Assembly (NCBI GenBank): GCA_036924285.1
Contig: JAYKYS010000014.1
Location: forward strand, 248,001 to 312,000
Source: Asterella californica
Lineage: Eukaryota; Streptophyta; Marchantiopsida; Marchantiales; Aytoniaceae
Direction of reading: 5' to 3'
DNA: 64,000 bases
Shown here: piece by piece, positions 22,991 through 33,600 of the stretch
How the letters are laid out: the number at the start of each line of letters is the position of its first letter
Numbering within the stretch: the first letter of the stretch is position 1
Position numbers and translations under genes: made by a program
The notes under the pieces: model-generated
The model's database searches: none
What the model was told of the DNA's origin: nothing
What the model saw: only the letters and a program-made list of their open reading frames with translations

Positions 22991-25900
22991 TCATCGAAGT
23001 TTAGGGTAGAGATCCATACAAACTCCATGAGGAACAGATCTCCATACGGTGTTTACCTTCTCCTGGGTAATATTGGTCCAATAGCTTTTAAGAGCTATAA
23101 ATGGATCCTGACCAAAAATCTGTGAATATCTGCTCTCTACATAAGCTGGTGTTTCCTCGAGGCTAACACCCCAACGAAGAAGCCAAGGCAACAAAGTGGC
23201 TTCTAGATACAATTCTCTATCACTATCCATAGTGAAAGGAGAAAAGGAGGAGGATGTATAGCATTAAAAGGATGATTGGTACAGTTTTTCACTGGACTAT
23301 CATCCACCAATAATACGTCTCTCGTGCTCAAGTTGCGATGATGAAGCATTGCAAAATCTTTCAAGTACAAGTGGTTCCCAAAAGCAACTTCTCTCACCGT
23401 CTTATATTTAAAACACATTTCTTGAGCAAAAAACATGACATACCTACAAAGAAAAGAAATCAGTATTAGAATATATATCTTAGATCAAACATATAACATA
23501 TAATTCAAAAAAGATATTGATAAGTCGATATGAAAATAAGTTCAAAAGAAGACAAGTTCCATACCTTCGCTCTTGCCACTCCAACAGGTAAATAATCAGC
23601 CTCCTCCATAGCACGTAGTAAAATGCCCATGTTTACAACCGTCCGAGAAGTCCATATGATGACATGAAACTTATCGAGACATATCTCTAAAAACTGCTTC
23701 ACTCCACGTCTCGCCACGTACCATATAAACGGCCTCGATGTAGTTTTTACTACATATCCTCTCTCACGCACTGGCATCAGCTCATGCTCGTTTCTTCCCA
23801 CCAGGACCAAAAGACCATTCAAGTCAAGGATTAAGGTCTTACGTCGATTTGCAGTAGGCGCAACTAGATGAGGATAGAACTCTTCTACTGCTCGTATTGT
23901 GCTCAATTCCTCTTTCACTATCATGAGTTGATAGTTCATATGCTCCAGTTCTACACTTTTGGACTGAAGCTCTTCCTCCTTCCTTTTTATGGTTTCATGG
24001 AGTTGATTCATTCTCGCTATGAGAATAGATTCCTCATCTGCATATATACAAAAAGTAAGCTAAATATGTCTCAATACATAAAATAAAGTCTGACTAAACT
24101 ATAACTCAAGAATAAAGTTGAAAAGATTCAAAATATAAGTAAACTCGAACTAAACCAAATTAAACTATCATATGTTTACCTGACGAAGGAGGAACATGAT
24201 GCGAAGATTGAGGATCTTGCCCAGGAGAGGAAGACTGCACAGCAGGATCTGGAAGCACCACATGATATGAGATGAGAGTTTAAATCATAATCCAATCTTT
24301 ATCATAACAAAGAAGAAACCCTAAATTGCTAAACTCTTACTTGATGATGGAGTAACATGTTGTGAAGACTATGGGTCTTGACCATGAGGAGAAGACTCAG
24401 GTCGAGCTAAAATCATCAAAGTAAAATGTGAGTTAAAACACTAAGTATTCAAGACTAATCATTAAAATGTAAGTAAAAGAAACCTAAGACAATACTCTCA
24501 CAAGAAATAAACGTCTTACTCGATGATGGCTGATGTTGTCGAGATGAATCCACTCGTCCTCCCTCGAGAAGTATACCCATGTGAATCATGAGGTGAGTCA
24601 AGATCATACCTACCCATGTCTATGGATGTCTCACTAATCTCTCTTTGCTCATATATATGCTTTTTGATAGAAGAGATCTCACTATCCAAAGAATCTAAAA
24701 TGAATTCTATCCAATCGTAATCTTCTTCTATCTCCTCTACTTTTGTCTTGACGTATAGAGCTAAATGACCATGTACTTCTCTTGGTCGTCGTCTCGTCAG
24801 AAAGAGACAATTGATAAGCTGGAAAACGGGTCTCCACTCCGGATACTCACACATCCACAATAAATATCTTTTTCCTTTCTCATCTTTTTGAGGAAACCAA
24901 TCATCTATCATGCTCCTCTTGACATTATGAGGACGAGGGATGGTTGTTCCCATAGGCAAAACAAGTGACTCAAGTAAAACCGACTCATCTAACACTATCT
25001 CGTGTCCTTGTACAATAGCACGATGATTTCTCTCATCGTATGACTGGATGAACTCTATACAAAATGGAACCTTAAAATAAACAACCTAATCATATAAAAA
25101 GAATTGCAAATAAAAGTATGAAAGAAAAAACAACCTCAATAACATCTCTCCTACAAAGGATAACAATAAAATAGAAGACATGCATCCATGCATCAAACAA
25201 GTTACATAAGAAAGGCTACTTACATCCGGAGGAGGAAAGTCAAAAGAAAAAGCAACGAGTAACCCTAATCGGTCAAAAGCTTCTTCTTCCACTCCGAGTA
25301 ATGAATTCTCCACTTCATCTTTCGAAATCCAACACTACTTCAAATGATATCTCTCGTCCTCTTCGTGAGAATACTTGAACATTGAAGGTCCCTCCTTCAT
25401 ACTCTCCAATGCCACACCCGCTAGAAACAAAGATATTATAAAAAATAATTCAAGTAGGGGGCAAATAGGGTGGGCGAAACATCGATGTTTCGCCCACTGT
25501 ATTTATCGTCAAAGGGGATACCCCTTTCTGGAGAGGCGAAACATCGATGTTTCGTCCACTGTGATAATCGAGGAAGGGGTACCTCTTCCCCTCGAGGTGA
25601 AACATATATGTTTTGCCCACTGTGATAATCGGAGAAGGGGTACCCCTTCCCCAGTGGGACGAAACACGTATGTTTCACCCACTGTGCAAATCGGGGAAGG
25701 GGTACCCCTTTCCCAAGAGGCGAAACAAGCACTGTTTCGCCTCCACAATGGGTGAAACACGTATGTTTCGCCCATTGTGCAAATGGCTGAAGGGGTACCC
25801 CTTCCCCTCGAGGTGAAACATATATGTTTTACCCACTGTGCAAATCGGGGAAGGGGTACCCCTTCCCCAAGAGGCGAAACAAGCACTGTTTCGTCTCGAC

Positions 25901-26425
25901 AGTGGGCGAAACACGTATGTTTCGCCCACTGTGCAAATGGCTGAAGGGGTATCTCTTCCCCTCGAGGGAAAACATATATGTTTCATCTCGAAAGTGGGCG
26001 AAACACTTATGTTTCACCCACTGTGCAGATGGCTGAAGGGATATCCCTTCCCCTCGAGACGAAATATATATGTTTCGCCTCGAAAGTGGACGAAACACTT
26101 ATGTTTCGCACACTGTGCAAATCCTTGAAGGGGTACCCCTTCCCCTCGAGGCGAAACATCGATGTTCACCCACTACGAATAACAAGAAACCGGTGAAACA
26201 ATATGTTTCATTAACTCTAACTACTTCTCTGCATCGAAACAGTCTGTTTCGCCTACCCTAACAAGCATATCACATCGAAACAGAATGTTTCGCTAACCCT
26301 GATAAATAATACAACACTAAATCAAACAAAGACATGGATGCATATCTTACAAGATTCATCTCTTCATACTCTCCTCTCTCCCGCGACTCCATCGCGGCCT
26401 CGACCTCGACCTCGTCCTCTCCCAT
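22991..26425 (-). pseudogene. FCP1/NIF-like (HAD) phosphatase gene, multi-exon, decayed MULE passenger
   Basis: Exons read by splice signals: 26,425-26,351 (25 residues, acidic), 25,420-25,224, 25,070-24,520, two small linker exons near 24,410-24,340 and 24,250-24,182, 24,037-23,565, about 23,436-23,240, and a last part to 22,991. The product would have an N-terminal region of unknown type (GTTIPRPHNVKRSMIDDWF), a Ser/Pro/His/Gln-rich linker, a coiled coil, then an FCP1-like domain: KTLILDLNGLL (HAD motif I with Asn in place of the second Asp), VIIWTSRTVVNM, LLVDDSPVKN and a C-terminal helical end. FCP1-type enzymes dephosphorylate proteins such as the RNA polymerase II tail. Lesions: TAG at 25,337-25,335, a TAG in the first linker exon, and a frameshift near 23,240. 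Not all exon phases match. Confidence 0.6.
25466..26300. repeat. Tandem array of two alternating palindromes
   Basis: The repeating pattern is GTGGGCGAAACA-(cg/ta core)-TGTTTCGCCCAC, a spacer CTGTGCAAATCGG or AATGGCTG, then GAAGGGGTACCCCTTC, sometimes followed by a second GAGGCGAAACA...TGTTTCGCCTC hairpin. The KpnI-type palindrome recurs near 25,635, 25,697, 25,790, 25,851, 25,943, 26,036 and 26,128, so units are about 62 or about 92 bp long. It decays toward both ends, with simpler GAAACA pairs up to 26,300. Both strands are open in several frames purely because of the repeat. It lies in the predicted first intron of the FCP1-like gene, inside the MULE. Confidence 0.9.
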
Positions 26426-26559
26426 CGCCTCGACCTCAACCAACTCCTCGAGTTCTCATCACAGCGATTAAATCGCTCAAAATAGAAACTTTGATTACAA
26501 AACAAACTCAAGAATTATCAAATCTTTTACACACTGCATACACGTTGCACTCTCCTCTT

Positions 26560-26800
26560 CTTGCGTGTGTGCACTCTCCTCTTCTCGCAATGACTTCTCG
26601 CCTCTCCTTGAACTCTCCTCTCCCTGAACTCTAAACTCTCTCCTCTCCTCCCTCTCCTCTCCTCACCCTTAACTTTCTCCTCTCCTCCTCTCCTCTCCCT
26701 TAACTCTCTCCTCTCCTCCCTCTCTCCCTGAACTCTCACCTCTCCTTTCCCTTCACTCTACTATGCCTATCCATGAACTCTCTCTCCTCCTTAGAAATTC
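26560..26800 (-). repeat. CT-rich (minus-strand GA-rich) low-complexity tract
   Basis: The tract is dominated by CTCTCCTC and TGAACTCTC repeats. On the minus strand this is a GAGAGGA tract just upstream of the predicted ATG at 26,425, where plant 5' leaders and promoters often carry GA repeats. The ORF at 26,527-26,739 is a by-product. Confidence 0.6.
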
Positions 26801-27168
26801 ATCAACGAGGGGATATGTCATATACCAAATAGATCGGTATCTAACTTTCAGCTGATGTTCATTGTTTTATCTTATTTTTTGTCACATTTTCTGCATATCC
26901 TAAAGAGATTCAGTGTGATTCCTCAATTATGGAGTTTAGAGTAAATGTGGAGGCAAACGGGGACTCGACTCAACAATACTTTCAAAAATATGAGACGATG
27001 CATACCAGCAACATGTGTCAATGTCCATCGTTAAAATAATCGTCCAACATCGTTACATCGTTAATCGTCAAACAATAACTCTTGTTTTGAAGCGATCTGA
27101 CCTTCAGTTCCAGAACTCTTACGCTATACTTGAAACTACACAAAATTTAAACTACTTACTGCTCCTCC

Positions 27169-29665
27169 TCACACCTCCTCCTCATCTTCATTGCCACTGG
27201 ATGCAGTGAAGATTACCTTGTTCTCATCCTCAACCAACATCTCGCCCTCCACTGGAAGAGAAGCAATGAGTTCATTAACTACTTGTTGTTGTCCATGACA
27301 AGTCCGTCTGTTATGTCCTTGTTGCTTGCACCTGCTGCAACTATTTAAACTAGATCGTGATTGTGATCCTAATTGGTCAGATGATGAAGGATCAGTCACT
27401 GAAACTACTCTTCTCCTTCGATGAGCAAAATCCGAACTTGGAAAATGATTCACCGGCATATCATGTAAAGGGAAAATGTTCTCAATAGTGACTCCGCCAG
27501 TAAAATTTGCTTCTCCATCTTCAGCCACGTTCTCGTCAACATCACCAGTTGCTTCAGCTGCAGCGGTAGCTCTCGCTTGTGAAAACTGAGTATTATTATC
27601 TATCCTCACTACTCTGTGTCTCCCGATACGCTTAGCTATAGGAGGTGGTCCACAAGTCCACACTGGGTCTAACTCATCGATTGTCATAGCAGGTAGAAAT
27701 GAATGACCATAAATTGAAATAAGATTAGAACTGTACCAAATTGAGTCTACTCGTGTAACTGGACTCTCTCCAAGCTCTCTGTCGAATGCTATCACGTGAC
27801 CACATGGCCAAGCCATTTCTTGATACTCCAAACAGGTGCAGTACCTCTACCATTTACATAATGGTTCACAACATAACTCTTTCTAATTCTATGACAACGA
27901 ACCGTGGCCTCGGTTTGGCTCGATATTTGACAGAGAAAACCCTCAACAGCCTGCTCATTCTCATTAAACTTGAGTCTCGCAAATTTTGTTAACAAATTTG
28001 TCTCGTGATGAAGCTGTGTCCTTCGCTTTGTAAATTGCTGCATACTATAATACCAAAGATCGAGTAGAATCTTAAGAGGTGCATTCCATCGGATTTGTCT
28101 GAGAGCATTGTTCATGCTCTCGGCAACATTAGAAGTAACCTTCCCATAACGTGGTAAAGGAAAGGCACACCTACTATATCTCGCTGGATCGATATCTTAT
28201 AAGTATTCTCTTAACTGTTTGCCTCTTCTCCGGAATCAGCCAGCTTGCTCAAGACACTGTTGTACATGCATTCATACATAATGAACCCAATTGGTAACCA
28301 CCTTAGTGAAGCAGACATGGTTCATGCAAATAGAAGGATAGCAGATAAGAAATCAATTTGAAGAACTTACATTTCACAAGTTCGGGCATAAAGACATGCT
28401 AAGAACGGCTGCTCAGCATCCTTTCCAAAGCGTGTGCGCACGTTGGTGCGAATGTGTTGTGCACAGTGCCCATGTTTTGTGTCAGGAAATACTGTAGCAA
28501 CGGCTTTTTCAAGACCTTTTGTCGATCATTGATTATAACAGTTTGAGGTGATAGAATCTCATGTATCGACTCACGCAGTAGACCATAGAACCACGTCCGA
28601 TTCGATGTATCTTCTCTTGGAGCTACTGCAAATGCCAGGATGATAGCTTCGTTTGCGCCATCAAGCACAGTGGTTACAAAAATCTGAGATGGAAATTTTT
28701 GGCTCTTACTGTGACAAGCATCTAAGCAGATCACTCTCTGACAAAACTTATATGCGTTGCGGGTGGTTGGACACACAAAGAATCTGCTGAAAACAGTTGG
28801 ATGATTCTCCCATGTTCCCCAATCTACTACACACTCAGGGTCTACATCTTTAAGCCTTCTACACACTGATGGAATATAGTGAAACGAGACGGCTTGGTTA
28901 TCTTCTAACCAGTCACACGAATGTTCTCTACCTCCCCACACTTGGTTATAAGGTGCTCGCTTGTTGAAAGATGTTCGGATTTCTTCCATCAAGTTACGAT
29001 CGGTGTATGCGGATCAATCGCCACTCTATTACACAGAACAGTAGCAAGAAACTTTGAATTTGATGTAGGACCACGCCAATAAGTCATGTGTGCCGGGCAA
29101 GTATGTTCTAAATTGCAAACTGTGATAGTGATTTTTGCACTGAACTTTCCTCTTTGTGCTCTAATTCTCCATTTGCATTGATTTAACACCTCTCAGAAGA
29201 TCGAACCTCCTCCATAGAAGATGTTCTCCCCGCACTCAAATACTGTAATTTCTCTCCACAGCGACCATTTTCCGGCACCCTTCGATCTGCTATTGGTGTG
29301 ACTGAGCTTGCTTCTTGATCATCTCGTCGTCGGCGTTGTCTTTGTCTCTGAGAGAACTCATGAAAGCTGCGTGGCTGAATATTGCGTAAATCTCCTTCTG
29401 TCGCTCTATTTATCTCTCCTCTCTGTTCGACACTTTTGCGGCAGCGTGCGTTGCCACCCCACCTGCATGTCCGCAGCTTATAATTCTCTTTCGTTTTTGC
29501 CTTTTGGCTTGCTCTACTGTGAAGGAAACACCAGCTATCAACAGCAAAATCAAAATCTTTGAAGGATGAGAATTCCGCTCCTAACTTCAATCTGCCTGCA
29601 GCATCACACAATGACTCTAATGTTCTTCCTTGCAACACGCGGTCATCAGCTTGAGCTTGTGACAT
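27169..29665 (-). pseudogene. MuDR/Mutator-type transposase, frameshifted
   Basis: Read from 29,665 down: an N-terminal segment (LKLGAEFSSFKDFDFAV, RTCRWGGNARC), then a Cys/His DNA-binding region (CKWRIRA ... CNLEHTC, 29,189-28,989), then the catalytic core (28,992-28,399) with VICLDACHSK (first Asp), APREDTSNRTWFYGLL and INDRQKVL (second Asp). An HGHC-type Cys/His segment follows in another frame, then NVAESMNNALRQIR (catalytic Glu, about 28,115). A SWIM zinc finger, CTCLEYQEMAWPCGH, spans about 27,837-27,790, and a C-terminal CCHC knuckle, CSRCKQQGHNRRTC, lies near 27,310. A GT/AG intron fits 28,370-28,257. Frame changes near 29,185, 28,990 and 28,480 mean the enzyme is probably dead. It cuts and pastes the element by acting on the terminal repeats. 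Confidence 0.85.
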
Positions 29666-30046
29666 TTGTCGCCGTCATTGATCTAGTATGCTCAAATCTC
29701 TTTCATCATCGATCCTCGCATCCAACGTAAACTCCTATCTGTCAATATCCTCAAAATGTAATCCATCTAGACATCTCTCCTCTTCAGTACCAAGAGATTG
29801 CACATCCTCCATCGTTTTAAGTGTCTGCACTCACTTCCTAACTAGACCCCGTCGCACTCTATTCTCTTCCGCAGTATCAGTCGACGAATGTCTACCCCTC
29901 GCCGAATAGAGAGGAAAATTGATCACTGTGTTACCAGTATGCTGTCGTTCAAATTTCCTGGTAAACACTTCAGACACTTCAGTTGTAAGCATGACATGTA
30001 CAATCCGACCTGTACTCTGACATGGCACAGTTACTTGTTTCTAGAA

Positions 30047-30184
30047 TCCGAGCTGTACTCTGACATGGCACAGTTACTTGTTTTACGGGCTGTTGCAGGT
30101 TGGGGGTCCGATCAAGAAGAGAATTATAAAAGGGGTCCGATCAAGTCCGCGATTCGTTCTGGGGCCCGATCAAGTAAATTCCTG
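30047..30184 (-). repeat. Right terminal inverted repeat of the MULE
   Basis: This is the inverted partner of 20,734-20,874. An extra copy of the CTGTACTCTGACATGGCACAG motif lies just inside (about 30,010-30,046), giving a subterminal direct duplication. It ends CCTG at 30,184, followed by the right target duplication at 30,185-30,194. Confidence 0.88.
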
Positions 30185-30194
30185 GAACAACACG

Positions 30195-30694
30195 GTATTC
30201 AGCAGATATGTATTTGAGTGCACCTCTAATGTATTTGTAGGACTTGATTTCACTTTTTGACAGGTAACAGTAGGTTCAGTCGGTTTATCCTTTGTAAAGA
30301 TATTGCACTTAGGGAAATAAGAAAGTGCATATTAGCCCTCAGCCATGTATACAACTTAAAATGCCCTGTGGCAAGTCAAGGTTGCGACCAAGTAATGCAA
30401 AGTTAAGAAGCGTGGAGTCGAAGTAGGACAAACGTATGAGGGTCGCGGTCAAGTAAATTTCTGCGGAGTTCAGTCTGTATTCAGTCTGAAAATCGAGTTC
30501 AGTACTGCTCTTCAACTCGTGAGGTTGCGTAGGTCCATGTTCATCAGAGAACGTTCATGACGAGTACTCTTGACTAGCGTATGTCTCTTCAGTCCCCCTC
30601 CTCGAACGGAGCCGATTATGAAAGGTTATCAGTGCCTCAGTTGTTCATCTTTAGTACATAGAACTCCGGATCTCTGAATTGGTGAACTAAAGCA
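30195..30694 (+). promoter_or_regulatory. Upstream region of HNL1
   Basis: It is nearly identical to the regions ahead of HNL2 (49,796-50,296) and HNL3 (61,986-62,486), so the three genes should share control elements. TTGAC cores, which WRKY factors can bind, occur near 30,570 in all copies. No clear TATA box was fixed. In HNL1 the shared region upstream of 30,185 is separated by the 9.45-kb MULE, so any distal control elements have been moved away from this copy. Confidence 0.45.
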
Positions 30695-33600
30695 ATGGCA
30701 AGTTCCAGCTCCTGGACGCCGAGGAACATCCCAGATCGGCCAACCATCACGAAGGTATATGTCTGTTCATTCGGTAATTTTCGAGTCACCCTTCACTTCT
30801 TGTCTGTGATAGACGAGTGAGATTTCATCAAAGGTGGTTGCAGTCATCGAACGTGCAATCGCGGGGAGGGCCGTGTTTTTCCGTTCATCTTTGTCTTCGA
30901 GTCCTTGTGAAGTGCTCTTGATAGTCTCTGAGTTATCTTCAAGATCTCAGTAAGCGATGCCGTTGTTTGATTTTATCCTCTACGTATCCATAGAAATTTC
31001 ATTAAGGTTTGCTCGTGCATAACACTCTGCTGATGAGGAAACAACGAGCAGTTTTGCATATTCCAATCACTAAAACCTAAACTCTGATGATGCTTTATTT
31101 GTGAATGATGGGGCTATACGGTATCTCCGGCAGATGAATGATGAACTATACGAGCTGTACAGACCTGCTACCGGTTTCGTCGATATAGAAATCATCTTCT
31201 TTCACGGATTCCAGTTTCAAGACTATAACGAGGCATATTTGGAAACGTGGATGTCGGCTGATCGCTCCGAATGCTGGATCAACACTTGGCTCGCTGAGGA
31301 TTTCCCCCAAGCACGTATCATGTCAGTGTCCTACGATTCCAGCACTAAAATTTCGGCTTCTGCTTCGGGGATGGATATGTACCTGGTTGGGGAAAATCTT
31401 GCCCAGTCCATCATCGGACTCGAACGCACTGGCGAGAGTTGTCCCGTTGTGTTGGTAGGACACTGTATAGGAGGCCTCGTGCTCAAAGAAATGTGTCTTC
31501 AAGCGGAGGAGATGGGGGCCAGGGACATGAGTCCTGCCATTAGTCCATACAAAACCTTCCTATGGAATATGAAAGGAGCATTTTTCTACTCGACGCCAAA
31601 TTCAGGATCTCGTGTAACGTCCAGCTCGAAGCAGAAGGGACCCTTGCTGCCATATGTGGAGCTACTTAGCAAGGATGCTGCGAGACTTAATGAGAGCTTT
31701 TCAAAATTGCGTCAGCAGCATGGCTGGAAGACGTGCGGAGTGGGAGAAGCCAGTGAGACTGAAGCTTGCCAGTCAATCATACAAATACCACTTACTACGG
31801 TTGGTGTTTAAACATATACCGTAAGGTCTTAATTAAGAGCCAGCCATTGAACTGCAAGTCGCTCTGTCCACTGTCATTCAGAAAACATCCCTTCAATGCA
31901 TCCTGCAGTTGCGAACGATGGACGATGCTTGATTTTCTTTCATTACAACTGTTATCGTTTTCGTCCTATGCACGATTCTTAATCATTACTGATGAATGGG
32001 TGGTTACCATGCCCACAGATAAGTCGATTTTTCAGCTGGCAACCACAATCTGCGCTCGTGGTTGAAGAGGGATCCGCGCGTCAAGATATAGACGACTTCC
32101 GTATTTTATCTGGAGAGGACCACTTGACCATTTGTAAACCGAGAGATCGGAGGTCAAGCAACTACCTGTATCTCGTCAAATTCATACGGGAGGTTCTCAA
32201 GGAAGAGGTATAATATGTTTTCTTGTAGTTTGATCTTGCCCACTTTGAAAATAGCTTTTGTGGCCAAATTTGGAGTTGAACCCATGTGAATTTATCATCA
32301 TGAAGAATATATCGTATTGTGCTCTAAGCAGAGATTGAATATTAACTCGAGAGAAGGTTAGCATTTGGAAATTTGCTGATGGCACCTATGCTGGAATAGT
32401 GATCGTACAAGCTGACTTCAATTGTCAGAATCTCGGTGGCAGAGTATACTCAGTTCGATCCTGACCTGCGCATTCTAACGCTGGATTCGTTTGACAGAGA
32501 ACAAAAGAGGTTTGGCTTAATTCTCTCCGATTGCCTCGAGTATTCGTGAACATCCCGCGGATTGTGGAACGAGTGATCGAGAAGCTTCAGTTGGGAAAAG
32601 CAGAACCGTCGCGGTTGACACTCGTAGGAATGGGCGGTATAGGCAAGACCACGCTTGCTAAAGCAGTTCTCATGCAGATTCGGGAGCAGTTCGATTTCAG
32701 CTGTTTTGTGGAAGACGTCAAAGACACATTGAAGCGACGTGACTTAGACCTTCATGATTTAGTTGCTAACAACTTGTACACGGGTAGCGGGCGAAAGGTT
32801 CGCCTAAAGGATGCCGACGCACTATCATTGCGGTTACATTTGCACGGGAAGAAAGTGCTGTTCATAATGGATGACGTTGAGTCCGAAGAACAAATAATGT
32901 ACTTGCTGGACTCATGGGACTGGTTGCGGACAGGGAGTCGTTTGATTGTCACATCTCGGATAGGAAGTCGCGAGCTCCTGCCCACCTTCTCGAGATGCCG
33001 AGTCCCATTTTTATCCGCCGAAGAGTCACAAGCTTTGTTTTTGGCTCACTTGGATGCTGATGTCGATCGAGACATACCCAGTGAACTGATAGAAAAGGTA
33101 GTGCAGAAATGTGATGGCCTACCTCTCACATTAGGAGTGATAGGTAGTTACTTGCACTTCGAAAAAGGTGTTCCCCGTTGGATCAGTGCTCTGGAGAAAC
33201 TAACCAAAGCGGAGTCTCTGGACGGAAGTGCACATGATCGTTTGTGGGCTAAACTCAAAGTCACCTTCGATGAGCTGGCACCAATGGAACGCGAGATGTT
33301 CCTAGACGTTGCAGTGTTCGATCAGTGCTCACAAGAGTGTAATCAGGAAACATGGAAAGAGGTGTGGGAAACTGGAGTTAATGGCTTTTCAGTGGAGAGT
33401 GGCTTGAAGAACCTCATCGACCGATTCTTTATCGAACCGAAAAGTGTAGTGAAAATTGAATCAAGAACTACCTGCTCCAATGTTACAATCCTCTGGATAC
33501 ATCACCAGCTTCGCGACTTAGGGAAGAGGATCTCCAGACCATATAAGAAAAGGATAGAGCTGTGCAGGGGAGTTTGGGAACCGGACGACGTTAGATATTT

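Larger units (their letters stand above)
20734..30184 (-). mobile_element. Mutator-like DNA transposon (MULE) with passenger genes
   Basis: This 9,451-bp element has long terminal inverted repeats starting CAGAAATTTACTTGATCGG (left) and CAGGAATTTACTTGATCGG (right, inverted). It is flanked by the 10-bp direct repeat GAACAACACG (20,724-20,733 and 30,185-30,194), in the size range usual for Mutator elements. Sister units 2 and 3 retain the unoccupied site. It contains a decayed MuDR-type transposase (27,169-29,665, minus) and two decayed host-like genes: an RPA C-terminal-like gene (plus) and an FCP1-like gene (minus). 26,800-27,168 and 29,666-30,046 show nothing coding. Carrying foreign genes resembles Pack-MULE behaviour, but here together with a transposase. 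Confidence 0.92.

Noticed and set aside
25375..26261. Overlapping ORFs of 63-126 codons on both strands
   Set aside because: They are periodic by-products of the palindromic array; all restate the same repeat (CVSP/MFRP/GEGVPLP) in each frame.
25466..26300. CRISPR-like array
   Set aside because: Repeats and spacers are both palindromic and repeated, there are no unique spacers and no cas genes, and the context is eukaryotic.
31766..32065. Separate small ORF after the hydrolase exon
   Set aside because: It lies out of frame over the intron and the start of exon 3; the spliced HNL model explains the region in all three copies.
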